Of a stretch of DNA of 7,430 nucleotides, positions 6,336-7,430 are shown piece by piece (position 1 is the stretch's first letter; every line of letters begins with the position of its first letter). Source of the DNA: Bacteroidota bacterium (lineage in GTDB: Bacteria > Bacteroidota > Bacteroidia > B-17B0 > Aurantibacillaceae); assembly GCA_947449125.1 (NCBI GenBank), contig CANFQR010000060.1, positions 1-7,430 on the forward strand, read 5' to 3'. Both the position numbers and the translations under genes were made by a program. The notes under the pieces were generated by a model. That model did not search any database, was not told the origin of the DNA, and saw only the letters and a list, made by a program, of their open reading frames with translations.

Positions 6336-6752
6336 ATGACATTATTAAATAATATTTGGGAGTTTATTAAAAACACAGTAAATATGGTTTTGGATACCAG
6401 CTTTGAAAAGATATCCATAATAAATTCTTTAAATAAAACCTTTGAGGAACAATACTTAAGGGGCGAGACAAGCAGATTAATCAAAGTTTCAATAACATTT
6501 GGTATTGAATCATATAAACACAGTATGAGTGTTCATTGGACTAGGAGTGGATTTATGATGATAATTCAAAACGATGAGTTTTTAAAATTAAGTGAGGTAA
6601 ATGAGGCTGCTCAATACATTTTAACTAATGATTATTTTATTAAAAAATTAATGAGTTTAGGTTTTGATACTCTTATTGCAAAAGGAAAAAATAACAAATC
6701 GATCAACTATAAATTATCAGATTACGCAAACCTTGAAGGCTATTTTATATAA
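6336..6752 (+). CDS. Hypothetical protein encoded next to a J-domain membrane protein
   Basis: The product is 138 residues from the ATG at 6336, which follows AAAAAAAGTAAGA. An upstream in-frame TTG at 6306 would add ten residues but is less attractive. I do not recognise the family. It appears soluble: no signal peptide and no clear membrane segment, an amphipathic helical N-terminus (NNIWEFIKNTVNMVLDTSFEK), a probable beta-rich middle (RLIKVSITFGIE, MSVHWTRSGFMMIIQND) and a helical C-terminal half (LSEVNEAAQYILTNDYFIKK, LMSLGFDTLIAKGKN). Regular alternation of hydrophobic and charged residues and an uninterrupted frame support a real gene. Its TAA is followed after one base by the start of the J-domain protein, so the two are almost certainly co-translated and may act together. 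No promoter could be recognised directly upstream. Confidence 0.7.
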   Translation: MTLLNNIWEFIKNTVNMVLDTSFEKISIINSLNKTFEEQYLRGETSRLIKVSITFGIESYKHSMSVHWTRSGFMMIIQNDEFLKLSEVNEAAQYILTNDYFIKKLMSLGFDTLIAKGKNNKSINYKLSDYANLEGYFI

Positions 6753-6753
6753 T

Positions 6754-7113
6754 ATGAAGCATTATAAATATTGGAGAGTAATACCTTTTACAACTTTAGT
6801 TTTAATTCCATTTATTAAAATATATTATGCAGGGGCACTGTTTTTTACAATATGGATGTTAATTTTTTTGATAAAAAGAAATTACTCAAAAAAAATATCG
6901 ACAACAGAAATAGAGAATATAGCTACAGGTATTGGTAAAAAAAACGAATTAGAAAAGTTGTATAAGAATTTAATGAAAAAAGTTCATCCAGATAAAAATA
7001 GTAATAGACTAGAATTGGCAAAAGAGTATGCAGAAAAAATTAATATTCATAGATATAATTATAATGAAATGAAAAAGCTATCTGATGAAATTGAGCAAGT
7101 ATTTAAGTTTTGA
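6754..7113 (+). CDS. Membrane-anchored J-domain-like protein
   Basis: The product is 119 residues from ATG 6754, one base after the previous stop. An upstream extension in this frame lies wholly inside the previous gene and is rejected. Residues about 9-40 are hydrophobic and form one or two membrane passes (VIPFTTLVLIPFI; YYAGALFFTIWMLIFLI), followed by basic KRNYSKK, which predicts a cytosolic C-terminus. The C-terminal part resembles a J domain: helix II ELEKLYKNLMKKV (65-77), the HPD motif at 78-80 followed by KN, and a long helix III (ELAKEYAEKINIHRYNYNEMKKLSDEIEQVF, 87-117). HPD is the residue set by which J proteins stimulate DnaK ATPase. The zinc-finger and substrate domains of DnaJ are absent, so this would be a specialised co-chaperone recruiting DnaK to the membrane or to its gene partner. 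HPD and flanking helices are seen; the function is inferred. Confidence 0.72.
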   Translation: MKHYKYWRVIPFTTLVLIPFIKIYYAGALFFTIWMLIFLIKRNYSKKISTTEIENIATGIGKKNELEKLYKNLMKKVHPDKNSNRLELAKEYAEKINIHRYNYNEMKKLSDEIEQVFKF

Positions 7114-7176
7114 ATTTATACGCGCCTAGATTATAAAAACAAATAAATAAATTAAAATAATTTTAAAAGTAAAAAA

Positions 7177-7430
7177 ATGAAAAAGTTAGCTTTGATCGCA
7201 GGAATTTTGATGTATTCAATTAATATAATTGGACAAGAAAATTGGGAATTACCTATGAAAAATGATATTGTATATTATCAAATAAGTAGCTCTCAATTTA
7301 AAAACACAACTAAAAAACTTAAGGGTTACTTTATAAGTGGACCAAATCCAATGATATCACAGTATATTACAGAGGTTAATAATAAAATACGTTCAGAGTT
7401 AAGTAAAAAAGGCGGTAAATATTTTAGCAC
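7177..7430 (+). CDS. Exported protein of unknown family, N-terminal part
   Basis: The frame is open from ATG 7177 to the right edge, giving 84 residues of a longer protein. Residues 1-19 look like a signal peptide (MKKLALIAGILMYSINIIG, then QEN), a form common for exported Bacteroidota proteins. The mature part begins ENWELPMKNDIVYYQISSS and continues with a lysine-rich stretch and KLKGYFISGPNPMISQYITE. I do not recognise the family. The opening 'polar-KND-I-V-Y-Y' followed by a helix resembles small periplasmic domain families of Bacteroidota only vaguely. A 63-base A-rich spacer separates it from the J-domain gene, so it may be in the same transcript or have its own promoter; no good TAnnTTTG is visible there. 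Confidence 0.7.
   Translation, partial: MKKLALIAGILMYSINIIGQENWELPMKNDIVYYQISSSQFKNTTKKLKGYFISGPNPMISQYITEVNNKIRSELSKKGGKYFS

Noticed and set aside
6287..6484. Minus-strand 65-codon frame
   Set aside because: It is opposite the unknown 138-residue protein, and its hydrophobic AT-rich composition is what antisense of such DNA gives.
6664..6753. Thirty-codon N-terminal extension of the J-domain protein
   Set aside because: It overlaps the preceding gene entirely, while ATG 6754 sits one base after that gene's stop and starts directly at the membrane anchor.
7100..7177. Promoter for the last gene (TTTTG followed after 19 bases by TATAAAAA)
   Set aside because: The downstream box does not match TAnnTTTG beyond its first two bases.

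Overview
The window is AT-rich DNA that looks like the chromosome of a Bacteroidota (Bacteroidetes) bacterium. Three things point there. The first is a SprE/PorW lipoprotein gene, a type IX secretion component known only from this phylum. The second is a bactofilin-AtpZ pair of the usual Bacteroidota layout. The third is two promoters matching the Bacteroidota form TTG-N20-TAnnTTTG, rather than -35/-10 elements of E. coli type. Shine-Dalgarno-like sequences are mostly absent and leaders are A-rich, as is common in the phylum. A type IX component argues against gut Bacteroides and for a gliding or environmental lineage, but species cannot be read from this sequence.

Left two thirds (1-5334, all minus strand): a tightly packed block of housekeeping character. 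In transcription order it holds a PfkB-family sugar kinase, the large TPR lipoprotein SprE/PorW, a bactofilin, AtpZ, a small multi-span membrane protein in the AtpI-like position, and the N-terminal 241 residues of a secreted C1-family cysteine peptidase (bleomycin hydrolase/aminopeptidase C type) that runs off the left edge. The last five genes are separated by 18 bases or less, or overlap, so they look translationally coupled. Two of them (SprE/PorW and the small membrane protein) appear to start with TTG. A peptidase follows the membrane protein where atpB (ATP synthase subunit a) would be expected.

Centre (5335-5636): a plus-strand promoter, a tRNA-Asn(GTT) gene and two strong hairpin terminators. 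The first ends the tRNA transcript. The second lies between the tRNA and the convergent XRE regulator gene.

Right third (5637-7430): accessory in character, with no gene of known pathway. A small XRE-family regulator (minus) faces away from a 60-residue exported cysteine-containing peptide (plus). Their shared upstream region holds a perfect TAnnTTTG element on each strand and a 9-bp inverted repeat that could be the regulator's operator. After about 190 bases without a convincing gene come an unrecognised 138-residue protein and, one base later, a membrane-anchored protein ending in a J-domain-like HPD module. The window ends inside a gene for another exported protein of unknown family. The best candidates for something undescribed are the unknown/J-domain gene pair and the divergent regulator/peptide unit.
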